64,000 nt of DNA, from the NCBI GenBank assembly GCA_016745035.1, contig JADGDE010000006.1, forward strand, positions 62,001-126,000, written 5' to 3'. Below are positions 32,972 to 41,984 of this stretch, in pieces (position 1 is the first letter of the stretch; each line of letters begins with the position of its first letter). This stretch comes from Thiotrichales bacterium (lineage in GTDB: Bacteria; Pseudomonadota; Gammaproteobacteria; Beggiatoales; Beggiatoaceae). Below the pieces are notes generated by a model. The model was not told where the DNA came from. It was given only the letters and a program-made list of their open reading frames with translations, and searched no databases. The translations under genes were made by a program, and so were the position numbers.

Positions 32972-33940
32972 ATGCCCATCAAAACCTTTTTCAACCGCGC
33001 CTTATGCCAAAAGCGTTACCACATCGACATGGTAAACGGCGACCCTGCCGCTGAGAAATTACTCGGACAATTGCTATTTTGGGAGAAAAGCTACCACAAA
33101 CGCTATGGGATACCAACGCCGTTTTATTTGTCCACAGGTGAAATTAATTTCCAGACCGGTTTGACCGAAAGCCGTATTCGTACCGCACGGCAAAAGCTCC
33201 TCGATGCGGATTTGATTTCTTATGAAGTTAAAAGTGTGCGCGGCTATCCTCGCAGTTATTACACCATCAAGCGGGCGAACTATATCAAAGCCAGCTTTGT
33301 TGCTAAAGCCCGTTATCGTGCCAAATACGCCGACTACTTTAGCAGTGCCCCCATGCAAATCGCAGCCCCTCTGTCAGCTCCAACGCCGCCCACGTCAGCT
33401 CCGACGAATATACACAGACCAGCCTACAAATCTACCTCAAAAACAACCACAGTCACCGCGCGCGCTCCACTTCCGCCAACGCCGCCGCCAACCAGCGCCC
33501 CGCCCAAGCCTCAAGGTGGTCGTGGTTGTTATGCAGGTTTGGTGATTCCAAAGCTGTTACAGACTTATCCAGTCGAGCAAATCGAGGCGCATTTGCCCCA
33601 AGACCCAGAGGCTGCACAGCAGCTTTTGTTTGCGCTCAAGGCGTGGAAGGGGGTTGAAAATCCACTGCGGGGGCTGCGGTCTTTACGGCAACTCCAAGAC
33701 CGTGGCGCTTTGGATACCACCGGGGCGGATGCCATCGCCAAGCGTTATGCCGCTGTCAAAACCAAGCCGACAAAGCCTGCACCGATAGTCAAAGCACCTG
33801 AGGGCGAGGGTTATCAAGATTTTTGTCGGCAAATCAAAGACCGTCACCGCACTGCCAGCCAACGCCAAGACAACGAACAAAACAGCGTTGAAGCCAACCG
33901 CCAGCTCGCTTATCTACAACAAAAAGGACTGTGCTCATGA
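32972..33940 (+). CDS. Winged-helix DNA-binding protein, possible replication protein
   Basis: The start at 32972 follows AAGGAGAGCACC, better than an upstream in-frame ATG that lies inside the previous gene. The 322-residue product has an N-terminal winged helix (FYLSTGEINFQTGLTESRIRTARQKLLDADLISYE), a Pro/Ala/Thr-rich linker (about 130-180) and a helical C-terminus. This arrangement resembles phage or plasmid replication accessory proteins that bind the origin. It overlaps the next gene by ATGA. Naming it an initiator would be inference. Confidence 0.6.
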   Translation: MPIKTFFNRALCQKRYHIDMVNGDPAAEKLLGQLLFWEKSYHKRYGIPTPFYLSTGEINFQTGLTESRIRTARQKLLDADLISYEVKSVRGYPRSYYTIKRANYIKASFVAKARYRAKYADYFSSAPMQIAAPLSAPTPPTSAPTNIHRPAYKSTSKTTTVTARAPLPPTPPPTSAPPKPQGGRGCYAGLVIPKLLQTYPVEQIEAHLPQDPEAAQQLLFALKAWKGVENPLRGLRSLRQLQDRGALDTTGADAIAKRYAAVKTKPTKPAPIVKAPEGEGYQDFCRQIKDRHRTASQRQDNEQNSVEANRQLAYLQQKGLCS

Positions 33941-34188
33941 GTACCAATACGCCTTTGGGCAAAAACTTTCGTATTAATCCTGAAACTCAGGCACTGGAAA
34001 AATATTGCCCTGCTTGTGCCAAAAACGAGGCGGACAGTCGTTTGCCTAAAGACCCTGACCAAGGCTGGTGGCCTTTGGATACAGAATTTTTTTATCGTAA
34101 AAACCCCGGTTTTCAATCGCAGTGTAAAGCCTGTATGTGCCTTGGGGTGAAAAAAAGCTTAGCCAAAGCCAGAGGCAGAAAAAAATGA
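33937..34188 (+). CDS. Small Cys-rich protein
   Basis: The 83-residue product begins at the ATG in the ATGA overlap with the upstream gene. It has CPACAKNEA and CKACMC pairs that suggest a zinc site, followed by a Lys/Arg-rich C-terminus (KKSLAKARGRKK). It also overlaps the FtsK-like gene by ATGA. Such small zinc proteins accompany DNA-processing genes on mobile elements; function unknown. Confidence 0.6.
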   Translation: MSTNTPLGKNFRINPETQALEKYCPACAKNEADSRLPKDPDQGWWPLDTEFFYRKNPGFQSQCKACMCLGVKKSLAKARGRKK

Positions 34189-36029
34189 AGCGTGATATTC
34201 AAGTCGCTTATCAAAGTGACACGCCCAAAACCCCTTTGAGTTTTGGGCAAATGGTCGGTTTTTTAGTTTGGATTTATGCCGGGATGCTGGGCTTTAATTT
34301 GGCTTTTAGCTTGCCTAGCGACTTACTGCAAAATGCACAAAGTTATTTCGGTCAGTTTGGCGTGGTGGCTTGGGTTTTGGTTAATGTCTATTTGGCGATT
34401 TTGTTACACGCTAAGTCCAGCACTAATAAGCTGATTAAGGATGGCGGCTTAAGCCTGGTCGCCTTGGTGTTGGTGTTGACGGCGGGTTATTTATTCGGTC
34501 TTGAGTATTCCAAGCTTGGCGAGTACACCACGGCGGTTTTATTAGAAATCACCTATAACCGTATTTTCGCCGCCAAGGTGCTGTATGTCCTCGGTCTCAT
34601 CGGTATTTTTGTCTATGTCACTGGGGCTTATAAAATTTTCTCAGCATGGATGTGTGCTTTCGCCAATCGTTGCGATTTGTGGGATAGCACCGTGGGAAAG
34701 CTGCGCGCGCTGGTAGTAAAAAAACAGCCTATCTTGAGCCTGCCAAAGGTCAAAGCTCCCAGCGCCAACGAAAAACCACAACAACCATACATCGACCTGC
34801 CGGAAGTGGACGCGGAACCAGCCTTAAGCCCTTCGACCCCAACGACGAATAAAAACCATCCGATGTGGGCGATTTTGGAGAGTTTAAAAATTGCTGTCGG
34901 TGTGCAGGACATCACCCCGCTACAGAGCTACCGCATCCAGCGTTTGTTAATCACCCCCAGCGATGCCGCCAGTATGGATGTTGCCAAAATCCTCACCGCT
35001 GCCAATAAGCAAATCGCCCGCAAACTCGCTGTGCCTAGCGTCAGTGTCTATGAAAATATCATTTATCAGAATCAAGGCTATATCGGCATTGATTATCCCT
35101 TGCCACAAGCCGAGGTTCAGACCACCAAGCTTGCCGATATTCTTAAATCTGAACAATTTAATGCCTTTATAGGTCTGCCAGTTATCGTGGGTCACAGCAT
35201 TGATGGTGATGTCATCATCAAAGATATTCGGGATTTACAACACATTTTAGTCAACGGTAAAACCCGCAGCGGTAAAAGTACCGTGCTACATAATTTCCTC
35301 ATCTCTCTGATGATGAAAGGCAGCCCAATTGCCAGTGAAGACCGCGATATTGTCCCGGTGAATATCATCATGATAGACCCCGCCAAGCGCTTGGCAACCC
35401 ATTACAAACCTTTGGTAGGCAAACAGCATTATGTCAGAGGCTTTGATTATGCCGAGAATCCCGAAACCGTCCATACCATGCTGGCGTGGGTTAAAGGGGA
35501 AATCCAAAAACGCGATAGTTATTTGGAGCGTTCCAAGTCCAGCACCTTAGCCCAGCTTAACCGTAAATTAGCCCCTAAAAAACGCTTGCCTGTGCTGGTC
35601 GTCGTCTTTGATGAGTTCGAGGGCTTTATGGAGGACATTATCAAAGCAGGCAAAAACAAGGCAATCGAAAAGACGATGCCTGACGATATTCGTGCCTTTA
35701 TCAGCAGTATTTTTCGCACCGGTAATGCTGTTGGGGTGCATTGCATTCTCGGTACGCAATACGGCAAACGCGACATTGTTGGTTCTAGCAATATTGAGAA
35801 CATCAATACCAAAATCGGCTTACTCGCCAGTCCAGTTGCCAGCCGTACTATTTTTGATGATAGCAAAGCCACGCCTTGTCATAACTTGACCGGCAATGGC
35901 GATGCGTACATCCAATCTGGTGCTATTGACACCCAGCGTTTCCAAGCGCCTTGGGCTGACGATAACACCCTCGAAAAACTCATCAGCGCCTTAGACAAAC
36001 GGGCGCAAATCTTCATTAGCAACGCCTAA
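34185..36029 (+). CDS. FtsK/HerA-like membrane DNA translocase
   Basis: Translation from 34185 gives 614 residues. Four hydrophobic segments lie in the first 160 residues (for example GFLVWIYAGMLGFNLAF and SLVALVLVLTAGYLFGL). A linker follows, then a motor domain with Walker A NGKTRSGKST near residue 360 and Walker B LPVLVVVFDEFEGFM near 470. FtsK-type motors move double-stranded DNA through or along membranes. It lacks an obvious gamma domain. Next to ParM/StbB-like genes it may serve partition or conjugative transfer of the element. Confidence 0.8.
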   Translation: MKRDIQVAYQSDTPKTPLSFGQMVGFLVWIYAGMLGFNLAFSLPSDLLQNAQSYFGQFGVVAWVLVNVYLAILLHAKSSTNKLIKDGGLSLVALVLVLTAGYLFGLEYSKLGEYTTAVLLEITYNRIFAAKVLYVLGLIGIFVYVTGAYKIFSAWMCAFANRCDLWDSTVGKLRALVVKKQPILSLPKVKAPSANEKPQQPYIDLPEVDAEPALSPSTPTTNKNHPMWAILESLKIAVGVQDITPLQSYRIQRLLITPSDAASMDVAKILTAANKQIARKLAVPSVSVYENIIYQNQGYIGIDYPLPQAEVQTTKLADILKSEQFNAFIGLPVIVGHSIDGDVIIKDIRDLQHILVNGKTRSGKSTVLHNFLISLMMKGSPIASEDRDIVPVNIIMIDPAKRLATHYKPLVGKQHYVRGFDYAENPETVHTMLAWVKGEIQKRDSYLERSKSSTLAQLNRKLAPKKRLPVLVVVFDEFEGFMEDIIKAGKNKAIEKTMPDDIRAFISSIFRTGNAVGVHCILGTQYGKRDIVGSSNIENINTKIGLLASPVASRTIFDDSKATPCHNLTGNGDAYIQSGAIDTQRFQAPWADDNTLEKLISALDKRAQIFISNA

Positions 36030-36041
36030 AAGGAAAACATC

Positions 36042-37118
36042 ATGGCTAACAACGACATTTGCATTATCGGCTTAGACATCGGCAATAAAACCACGGAAGC
36101 GTTCACCGCTCAAGGCAGCGCTATTACCCGCACGTATGTCAATTATGGCGATTTGAATATGGTACGCAATACCACGCTGGAAGGTTCTACTTATGGGGAT
36201 AATCGAGAATACACTATCGACGACAATCAGTATATTGTCGGCCCGGATGTAGCCCCTTGTGGCACGCAGTCCGATTATTGGTATCGCAGTCAGTTACGCA
36301 CCATCGCTGGGCATTATGCCGCGCAGATGGTCGGCTGTCAGGGCGTTGTTAATGCGATGGTGACTGTGCCACCGCATTATTATTATGACCAAAACTTCCA
36401 AAAACAAACGGCTACTTTAGAAGCCTTAATCAAAACCTTAAAAACCCCTGTGGTGCTGCAACATCACGATGGTCAAACCACCTTTTTAAAAGTCGATATT
36501 GCTGCCGAGGGCATGGCGGCGAGTTTTACTTATTTGCTGGATGAGGAAGGGCATGTGCGCCCCGAGGCAAAAGATACCAGTGTGTTTGTGATCGACATCG
36601 GCAGCAATGACACCACGCTTTATGGCGCAAGTTATGACGCACTGGGGCGCACCACGGTTAAGGTCGCCACTGCCATTGATAAGCTCGGGCAAGCCCATGC
36701 TCACGCTCGGATTAAAACCCAGCTTTTGGCTTTAATTCAAGAAAAAACCGGCATCATTTTGCCGCCCAATCAAATCAGTGAGCAAGCCTTGATTGCGGCT
36801 ATCGAAAGCGGTCAATACAAAGTGCAGGGCAATGTGATCAAGATTAAGGATTTGGTCAAAAAAGCCAATCATTGGTTATTGGGGCAAATCAAGGCGGCGG
36901 TTAATGTCGAAATTGGTCATGCCAGCGAGTATGACACGGTGTTGTTGTGCGGTGGCTATATGCAGACCTTGATTGAGCAAGACTACGATATTGATTTTTA
37001 TCCCAATCAAAAAATCCATGAAAACCCGATCATGGCAAATGCTCAGGGCGCATACAACTTAGCCAAGGCTAAAGCCCGCATTGCCGATAAAAAATCCCGT
37101 ATTAAGTCAGCAGCCTAA
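36042..37118 (+). CDS. ParM/StbA-like actin-family partition ATPase
   Basis: The 358-residue protein shows actin-fold landmarks: phosphate 1 CIIGLDIGNKTTEAF at the N-terminus, phosphate 2 FVIDIGSNDTTLYGA near residue 185, and an adenosine motif VLLCGGYMQTL near 305. ParM/StbA proteins polymerise to push plasmid copies apart. The adjacent small gene looks like the StbB/ParR adaptor. A centromere would be expected near the promoter; none was recognised. It indicates that this module exists or existed as a plasmid or phage-plasmid. Confidence 0.8.
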   Translation: MANNDICIIGLDIGNKTTEAFTAQGSAITRTYVNYGDLNMVRNTTLEGSTYGDNREYTIDDNQYIVGPDVAPCGTQSDYWYRSQLRTIAGHYAAQMVGCQGVVNAMVTVPPHYYYDQNFQKQTATLEALIKTLKTPVVLQHHDGQTTFLKVDIAAEGMAASFTYLLDEEGHVRPEAKDTSVFVIDIGSNDTTLYGASYDALGRTTVKVATAIDKLGQAHAHARIKTQLLALIQEKTGIILPPNQISEQALIAAIESGQYKVQGNVIKIKDLVKKANHWLLGQIKAAVNVEIGHASEYDTVLLCGGYMQTLIEQDYDIDFYPNQKIHENPIMANAQGAYNLAKAKARIADKKSRIKSAA

Positions 37119-37127
37119 GGAATGATT

Positions 37128-37487
37128 ATGTGTCGCATTCACCTTTCACTCAATACTAAAAATCCCCAGCATGTGGCTATTTTAGAGATGATTCAAAATC
37201 ATCCTTCCAAAGATGCCACCGCTGTTGTCAGCTTATTAGATGAATACTTGCATATCAAAACAGCAATGGCAGGGCACGCCCCAGACCCTCAAGCGCCTGC
37301 CGCTGCTCTCCTTATTTGGCAGCTTTTACAAAAACTAGCCCCTCAAGCTGAACTCAATACGCCCGCCGTGTCCGTGCCTCACGTTGTGGAACAAACCACA
37401 GCAGCGCCGCCCGAACCCAAACCCGCACCCGCACCGAGTTTACAAGAACAACTCAGTGCCGTAGAGCAAGACCTCGAAAACTTATAA
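37128..37487 (+). CDS. StbB/ParR-like partition adaptor
   Basis: I prefer the ATG at 37128, which leaves AAGGA at suitable spacing, over the one at 37122. The 119-residue protein has an N-terminal RIHLSLNTKNPQHVAILEMIQNHP and KDATAVVSLLDEYL region matching small StbB/ParR-type DNA-binding adaptors, and a Pro/Ala-rich C-terminal tail that would contact the filament protein. It directly follows the ParM-like gene. Confidence 0.6.
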   Translation: MCRIHLSLNTKNPQHVAILEMIQNHPSKDATAVVSLLDEYLHIKTAMAGHAPDPQAPAAALLIWQLLQKLAPQAELNTPAVSVPHVVEQTTAAPPEPKPAPAPSLQEQLSAVEQDLENL

Positions 37488-37496
37488 GGATTTATC

Positions 37497-38018
37497 ATGA
37501 AAACGATTTGTGCATTTTTATTATTATTGAGTTCTGTTACCCATGCCGAAACCTACAGCGAAATTATCGACGCGGTGGGCGCTGAGGCGGTCAAGCAAGG
37601 TTTTCCCATCCATACCGCTTTGGCCATTGCCGCTGCGGGCAGTGGCTTAAACCCGCAATGGGTCGAGCCGGGCAGTGGCACACGCGGGGCGGGGCTTTTC
37701 CAGCTCACCGAGCCAACAGCGAGCAAAATTAACGGCGGCACGGCGGTGAGTAAACAGCAATTGCTGGATTTAAAAACCAGCGTTGCCTTAGCGCTCAAAC
37801 ACATGGGGGCGTTATATAAGCAATTGGGCAACTCGGACAAGGTGATTATCGCTTGGTGGGCGGGGGTAAATTACTTTAAAAAAGCCGATAATTTCCGCGA
37901 ACAAGACGGCGCAGTCGTGCCTTTGAAAGGTCGCAACACCCGCGCATGGTTCAAAGCCGTCAAAGCTGCCGAAGCGAGCTGGTATGCCATGTTTCAAGTT
38001 CAAACCGAGCCTAAATAA
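37497..38018 (+). CDS. SLT-fold protein lacking catalytic glutamate
   Basis: The 173-residue secreted protein has a signal peptide (MKTICAFLLLLSSVTHA) and a lysozyme-like SLT fold with TRGAGLFQLTEPTASKING. The usual catalytic ES motif reads GS: residue 48 is Gly (AAAGSGLNP) where Glu is required for lytic transglycosylase activity. The gene is otherwise open and of normal length. It could bind peptidoglycan without cutting, as in transfer systems. It precedes an intact muramidase in the same operon. Confidence 0.7.
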   Translation: MKTICAFLLLLSSVTHAETYSEIIDAVGAEAVKQGFPIHTALAIAAAGSGLNPQWVEPGSGTRGAGLFQLTEPTASKINGGTAVSKQQLLDLKTSVALALKHMGALYKQLGNSDKVIIAWWAGVNYFKKADNFREQDGAVVPLKGRNTRAWFKAVKAAEASWYAMFQVQTEPK

Positions 38019-38024
38019 GCCCCC

Positions 38025-38780
38025 ATGCCCAGCACCCGAGACCTGATACTTTTATTCTTTGTTGTCGTGGTGCTGGTCATCATCACCGATACCAATCAAA
38101 CCGTCCAAGGCATTGATAAAAAGCTCGACCAAATCAGCTATAAGCTGGGGATTCCTATCCCTAAAGGCATCAACACCTCGGCCGCTGGTTTCATCGCCGA
38201 TATGAAAAAGCACCATTTTGTTTGGGCTGTGCAGAAAAACCCGACTTCTCCTGCGACTTATGGTTGGGAAAAAGCGCAAATGCTCACCGCGATTAAATAC
38301 GATAGCGCTCCGGTGTCAAATCTGATTGCCATGCTGAAAAAACACGAAGGCAGCGTGCGAGACAAACGCGGTTTACATGCGCCCTATCGGGACACCGAGG
38401 GCTATTTGACTATCGGTTACGGCTGCAATATTGACGGCGGTTGCATGAGCGCGGCGGGCTTTAAATGGGACGGCAAACCCATCAATGAACACGAGGCCAC
38501 ACGGCTATTGCGCTACCACGCTAAGCTGTGCCAAAAGCAATTAAAAAATAGCAATTTGGGCGGCTACAAGCAACAAAACAAAGCCCGAAAAGATGCCCTT
38601 GCCGACATGTGCTACAACATGGGCATCAAAGGCTTGAGCCAATTCAAAAACACCTTGGGCTTTATTAAAAAACGCCAATATTCCCGCGCTGCCCGTGGCA
38701 TCAAAAATTCACTTTACTGCAAGCAAACCAAGACGCGCTGTCACACCATCAGCCGCATCATCAAAACGGGGAAATATTAA
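38025..38780 (+). CDS. Membrane-anchored GH24 (T4-type) lysozyme
   Basis: The 251-residue protein has an N-terminal membrane anchor (LILLFFVVVVLVII) and a linker of about 75 residues. A GH24 domain follows, with catalytic E108 (KKHEGS), D123 (YRDTEG) and T129 (YLTIGYG), the T4 lysozyme triad, and NMGIKGLSQFKNTL in the C-lobe. It hydrolyses peptidoglycan in the periplasm. It starts 6 bases after the inactive-looking SLT gene. It may serve cell-wall passage during DNA transfer, or phage release. Confidence 0.85.
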   Translation: MPSTRDLILLFFVVVVLVIITDTNQTVQGIDKKLDQISYKLGIPIPKGINTSAAGFIADMKKHHFVWAVQKNPTSPATYGWEKAQMLTAIKYDSAPVSNLIAMLKKHEGSVRDKRGLHAPYRDTEGYLTIGYGCNIDGGCMSAAGFKWDGKPINEHEATRLLRYHAKLCQKQLKNSNLGGYKQQNKARKDALADMCYNMGIKGLSQFKNTLGFIKKRQYSRAARGIKNSLYCKQTKTRCHTISRIIKTGKY

Positions 38781-38781
38781 T

Positions 38782-39579
38782 ATGAACGATCCACAACAAC
38801 TGGCAAATAAAATCATGGAATCGCCGCTGGGGGATTTGATTTGGTTTGTGCTTGCCGCCTTGGCAATTTTTATCATGGTCAAAGTCTTGTTATTCGTCGG
38901 CGGTAAAGCCTCGGGCATTGTCGCGGGCTTGTTTAAAATGCTATTGGGGCTGGCGATTATAGCCGTGGCTTATTTTGCCCTCGCCAGCAAAGGCTGGATT
39001 AATCACGACGGGGTGATGCGCTGGTGGCAACAAAGTCAAACCCAAATCAGCCAAACGCTACCCAACAAGGTATTATCGCTCGATAGCATCAGCCAGTGGT
39101 TTAGCCCGCCCACAGCACCAGTTGCCCCAGATATGCCAGCAGCCCCAGTTGAAAAACACGCCAAGCCCATCACCCCGCGTAATCCTGTACTGAAAGCGCC
39201 CGCCCCGGTGGCACAAACCACGCAGCCGTTGCCGAATGTGTTTCAAAAGTATGCACAGCAAGTCCACCCGCAAAAGCCCCTCAGCCCTGCACCCAGCGCT
39301 GAAGTTACCCAGCCGCTGCCGAATGTATTTCAAAAATACGCTAAGCAAGTTCATGCGCCCAATAGCCAGCACCTCAGCGTGTTTGAAAACGGCGATACCA
39401 AACACGGTTATTTTACCTCGACCAATTGCCAAACCGCACAGCCGATACCGACGGAACATATTACCGTTAGCGTTAATCTGACTTGTGTGGGGAATTGTGA
39501 GCATAAGGTAGAGACAGGGCAGATTTGGACAACGCCGACAGGGAAGTTGTGCCAGACGACGCGGGTTAAGTCTCAATAG
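38782..39579 (+). CDS. Two-TM protein with Pro-rich repeats, stop inside CRISPR repeat
   Basis: The 265-residue frame from 38782 begins one base after the lysozyme stop. It has two hydrophobic segments (IWFVLAALAIFIMVKVLLFV, and about residues 50-75), then a Pro/Ala/Gln-rich region with two copies of QPLPNVFQKYA followed by QVH. A C-terminal Cys-containing beta domain follows. Its last codons and TAG come from the first CRISPR repeat of array 2, so the natural C-terminus may have been longer. Probably an envelope protein of the element. Confidence 0.6.
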   Translation: MNDPQQLANKIMESPLGDLIWFVLAALAIFIMVKVLLFVGGKASGIVAGLFKMLLGLAIIAVAYFALASKGWINHDGVMRWWQQSQTQISQTLPNKVLSLDSISQWFSPPTAPVAPDMPAAPVEKHAKPITPRNPVLKAPAPVAQTTQPLPNVFQKYAQQVHPQKPLSPAPSAEVTQPLPNVFQKYAKQVHAPNSQHLSVFENGDTKHGYFTSTNCQTAQPIPTEHITVSVNLTCVGNCEHKVETGQIWTTPTGKLCQTTRVKSQ

Positions 39580-39958
39580 CCTAAGCGGCTGGAGCTGCTG
39601 CAACAATACGGTGTTGTGCCACGAATTAGCTTTTGTTTGTCTCAATAGCCTAAGCGGCTGGATCTGCTGCAACTTTATCGATGAACGAATCTTCCTACTT
39701 CGACTTAAAGTCTCAATAGCCTAAGCGGCTGACGTTGCTGCAACGGCGTAAATGAGATTGCATTCAAATAAGTTTCTAAGTCTCAATAGCCTAAGCGGCT
39801 GACGTTGCTGCAACCGGCAAGTGTCAAGCCGTTGACAAAGTTGCAAAGGAGTCTCAATAGCCTAAGCGGCTGGAGCTGCTGCAACCTGTAAGTTAACTGA
39901 AAATGGCAAGTTAAAACTTCAACGTCTCAATAGCCTAAGCGGCTGGAGCTGCTGCAAC
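39570..39958 (-). CRISPR. CRISPR array 2, 6 repeats
   Basis: Six 35-base repeats read on the minus strand as GTTGCAGC...ATTGAGAC, at 39570, 39639, 39710, 39780, 39851 and 39924, with spacers of 34-38 bases. The leader lies to the right, so transcription is leftward. Distal repeats carry variants (GATCTGCTG, GACGTTGCTG) while the leader-proximal ones match array 3. Same repeat family as array 1. Confidence 0.95.
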
Positions 39959-40225
39959 AGCACCCCTTTTTCCACCTTCAAAATCAGTTAGTTGCAACCC
40001 ACTTTGGGAGAAGCTCATCATTTTTGCAGGACAACCGATGTATTGTTGCACTTTTACCTCCGTTTTGAGCACAAAAACAACGCTAAGTATCTGATTTTTA
40101 ACAGGTGGAGCAACTTTCTTTAGAAAGTGGTTTAATATTATCAAATAATAGTATGAATGTGAAATACTTTTTAAAAAAACACTTATAACCATCTTAATAA
40201 TATGGTTACTAACTCCCCAAAATCA
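39959..40225 (-). promoter_or_regulatory. Array 2 leader
   Basis: About 265 bases directly beyond the first repeat are nearly identical to the sequence beyond array 3 at 44,448-44,714. Identity is almost complete for about 185 bases, then decays. This is the expected leader with promoter and integration signals. Open frames in it are shadows. Confidence 0.75.
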
Positions 40226-40392
40226 TAAAATCAACAGGTTTGGCATTAGAGGCATAGGTTCAGCATTAAGCCAATGTGCGTTTGAATGTCAATAAATAAT
40301 CTTGACTATTTAGCTCTAAATATCTCATTTATATTGACTTTATACACAAAAGTCTCTATAATTGATACTAACATTTAAGGGAGCGATGCAAG

Positions 40393-41967
40393 ATGTTTAA
40401 CGATACTTTTTACCCCACCCCAGCGCCATTGATTGAACGCATGATGTCTAAATTAGATATTGCAGAATATCGTGGTCAAAAATATTTTAATAAAAGCGTT
40501 TTAGAACCCAGTGCCGGCATGGGCGATATTGTCGAATATTTGGACGAAAAATATTCCGGTGTCAAAATCAAAGCCATTGAGCAAGACCCCCGTTTGCAAG
40601 ATGTCTTGCGTGGTAAAAACATCAAGGTCATTGATTCTGACTTTTTAAGCTATCCCGCCTTAGAACAATATGATGCCATCATCATGAACCCGCCTTTTAA
40701 GGATGGCCATAAACACCTGCAAAAAGCCATCGACATTATGTACAACGGTGATGTGTTGTGCATTCTCAACGCTGAAACCCTCAAGAACCCTTGCAGCAAT
40801 GGGCGTAAAAAATTAGTTAAAACCTTGGAAGCATTAAACGCCGATATTGAATATATCCAGCACGCTTTCAAAGACGCTGACCGCAAGACCAATGTCGAAA
40901 TCGCTCTGATTCATGTCAAAAAAGAAAATGATATTGAGTTTGAGTTGTTTGGTGGCATGAGCGCAGAGCAAGAAAAGTTTGAAAGCTTAAAAGCGTCTAC
41001 CGAGTTAGATCATAAAAAAACCGACATCCACACCTTGGTGATGAATTACCAAGACACGCAAGCAGCGGTCAATCAGCAAATTGTCGATTTTTACCGTAAC
41101 TATCAAAAAATCAACGGCTATCTTGACCTTAATGTGGCAGGGCAAAGTTCTCCTAGCAAAGATGCGGCATTAAATACAAAAATGCGCCAACTTTTATCCG
41201 GTTTTAATAAGCAATTAAAACAAGATTACTGGAAAAAAACCTTACAACTTAAAGAGGTGAGCAGCCGTTTAACCCGTAAAGGTCATGAGCAATTTCATAG
41301 CAAAATTGAACAATTCCAACAAATGGAATTCAGTGTGGTTAATATCCGCCAATTGATTAGCAATTTAAGTAAAAACTATGGAGAACTTATCGAAGAGGCG
41401 ATTGAGGAAGCTTTTGATGATATGACTCGCCATGCCCTCAGTCGTTACTATTTCAGCGAGAAAAAATACCAAAACAATATCCATTATTACGATGGCTGGA
41501 AAACCAACAGTGCCTTTAAGGTCGGTAAACGGGTGATTTTACCCAGTCGAGGCGAATATTCCCGCTATAACGATGACAATATGTTGCGTGACTATAACAA
41601 AATCATGAGCTATTTGGATGAAGCGCCAGAAAATGATGATATTGTCGGCATCTGCAATGCGGCTTTAAAGAACGGGCAAAGCCGACATATTCAAACCCAT
41701 TATTTTAAGATTTCGATTTATTCCCAAACCATCCACATCACCTTTAAAGACCAAAAGCTTTTGCGCCGTTTTAACATTTTCGCTGCCAAGAAAAAGAACT
41801 TTTTGCCCAGTGACTATGCCACTCAAAACTATAAGGATTTGAAGCCAGAAGATAAAAAAATGGTGGATGAATTTGAGGGTAAAAAAGCCTACAAACCGGA
41901 ATTAGCCCCCGTGCCTGCTTTGTTCCATACGCCAGACATGCCCTTACTTAGCCACAGCATTCACTAA
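40393..41967 (+). CDS. N6-adenine DNA methyltransferase with DUF4942-type C-terminus
   Basis: The 524-residue protein has a class I methyltransferase N-terminus: FYPTPAPLIERMM, SAM-binding LEPSAGMGDI near residue 40 and catalytic NPPF near 100. The C-terminal half contains NIHYYDGWKTNSAFKVGKRVILP, the DUF4942 pattern of phage and plasmid methyltransferases. It probably methylates adenine in the element's own DNA, protecting it from host restriction. No cognate endonuclease lies beside it. It precedes the sliding clamp gene by 17 bases. Confidence 0.8.
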   Translation: MFNDTFYPTPAPLIERMMSKLDIAEYRGQKYFNKSVLEPSAGMGDIVEYLDEKYSGVKIKAIEQDPRLQDVLRGKNIKVIDSDFLSYPALEQYDAIIMNPPFKDGHKHLQKAIDIMYNGDVLCILNAETLKNPCSNGRKKLVKTLEALNADIEYIQHAFKDADRKTNVEIALIHVKKENDIEFELFGGMSAEQEKFESLKASTELDHKKTDIHTLVMNYQDTQAAVNQQIVDFYRNYQKINGYLDLNVAGQSSPSKDAALNTKMRQLLSGFNKQLKQDYWKKTLQLKEVSSRLTRKGHEQFHSKIEQFQQMEFSVVNIRQLISNLSKNYGELIEEAIEEAFDDMTRHALSRYYFSEKKYQNNIHYYDGWKTNSAFKVGKRVILPSRGEYSRYNDDNMLRDYNKIMSYLDEAPENDDIVGICNAALKNGQSRHIQTHYFKISIYSQTIHITFKDQKLLRRFNIFAAKKKNFLPSDYATQNYKDLKPEDKKMVDEFEGKKAYKPELAPVPALFHTPDMPLLSHSIH

Positions 41968-41984
41968 ATTTAAAGGAAACCCTG

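Noticed and set aside
39935-40192. Open frame of 85 codons, nearly identical to one at 44,424-44,633
   Set aside because: Both lie in the CRISPR leaders and read into repeats; they reflect the duplicated leader, not a gene.
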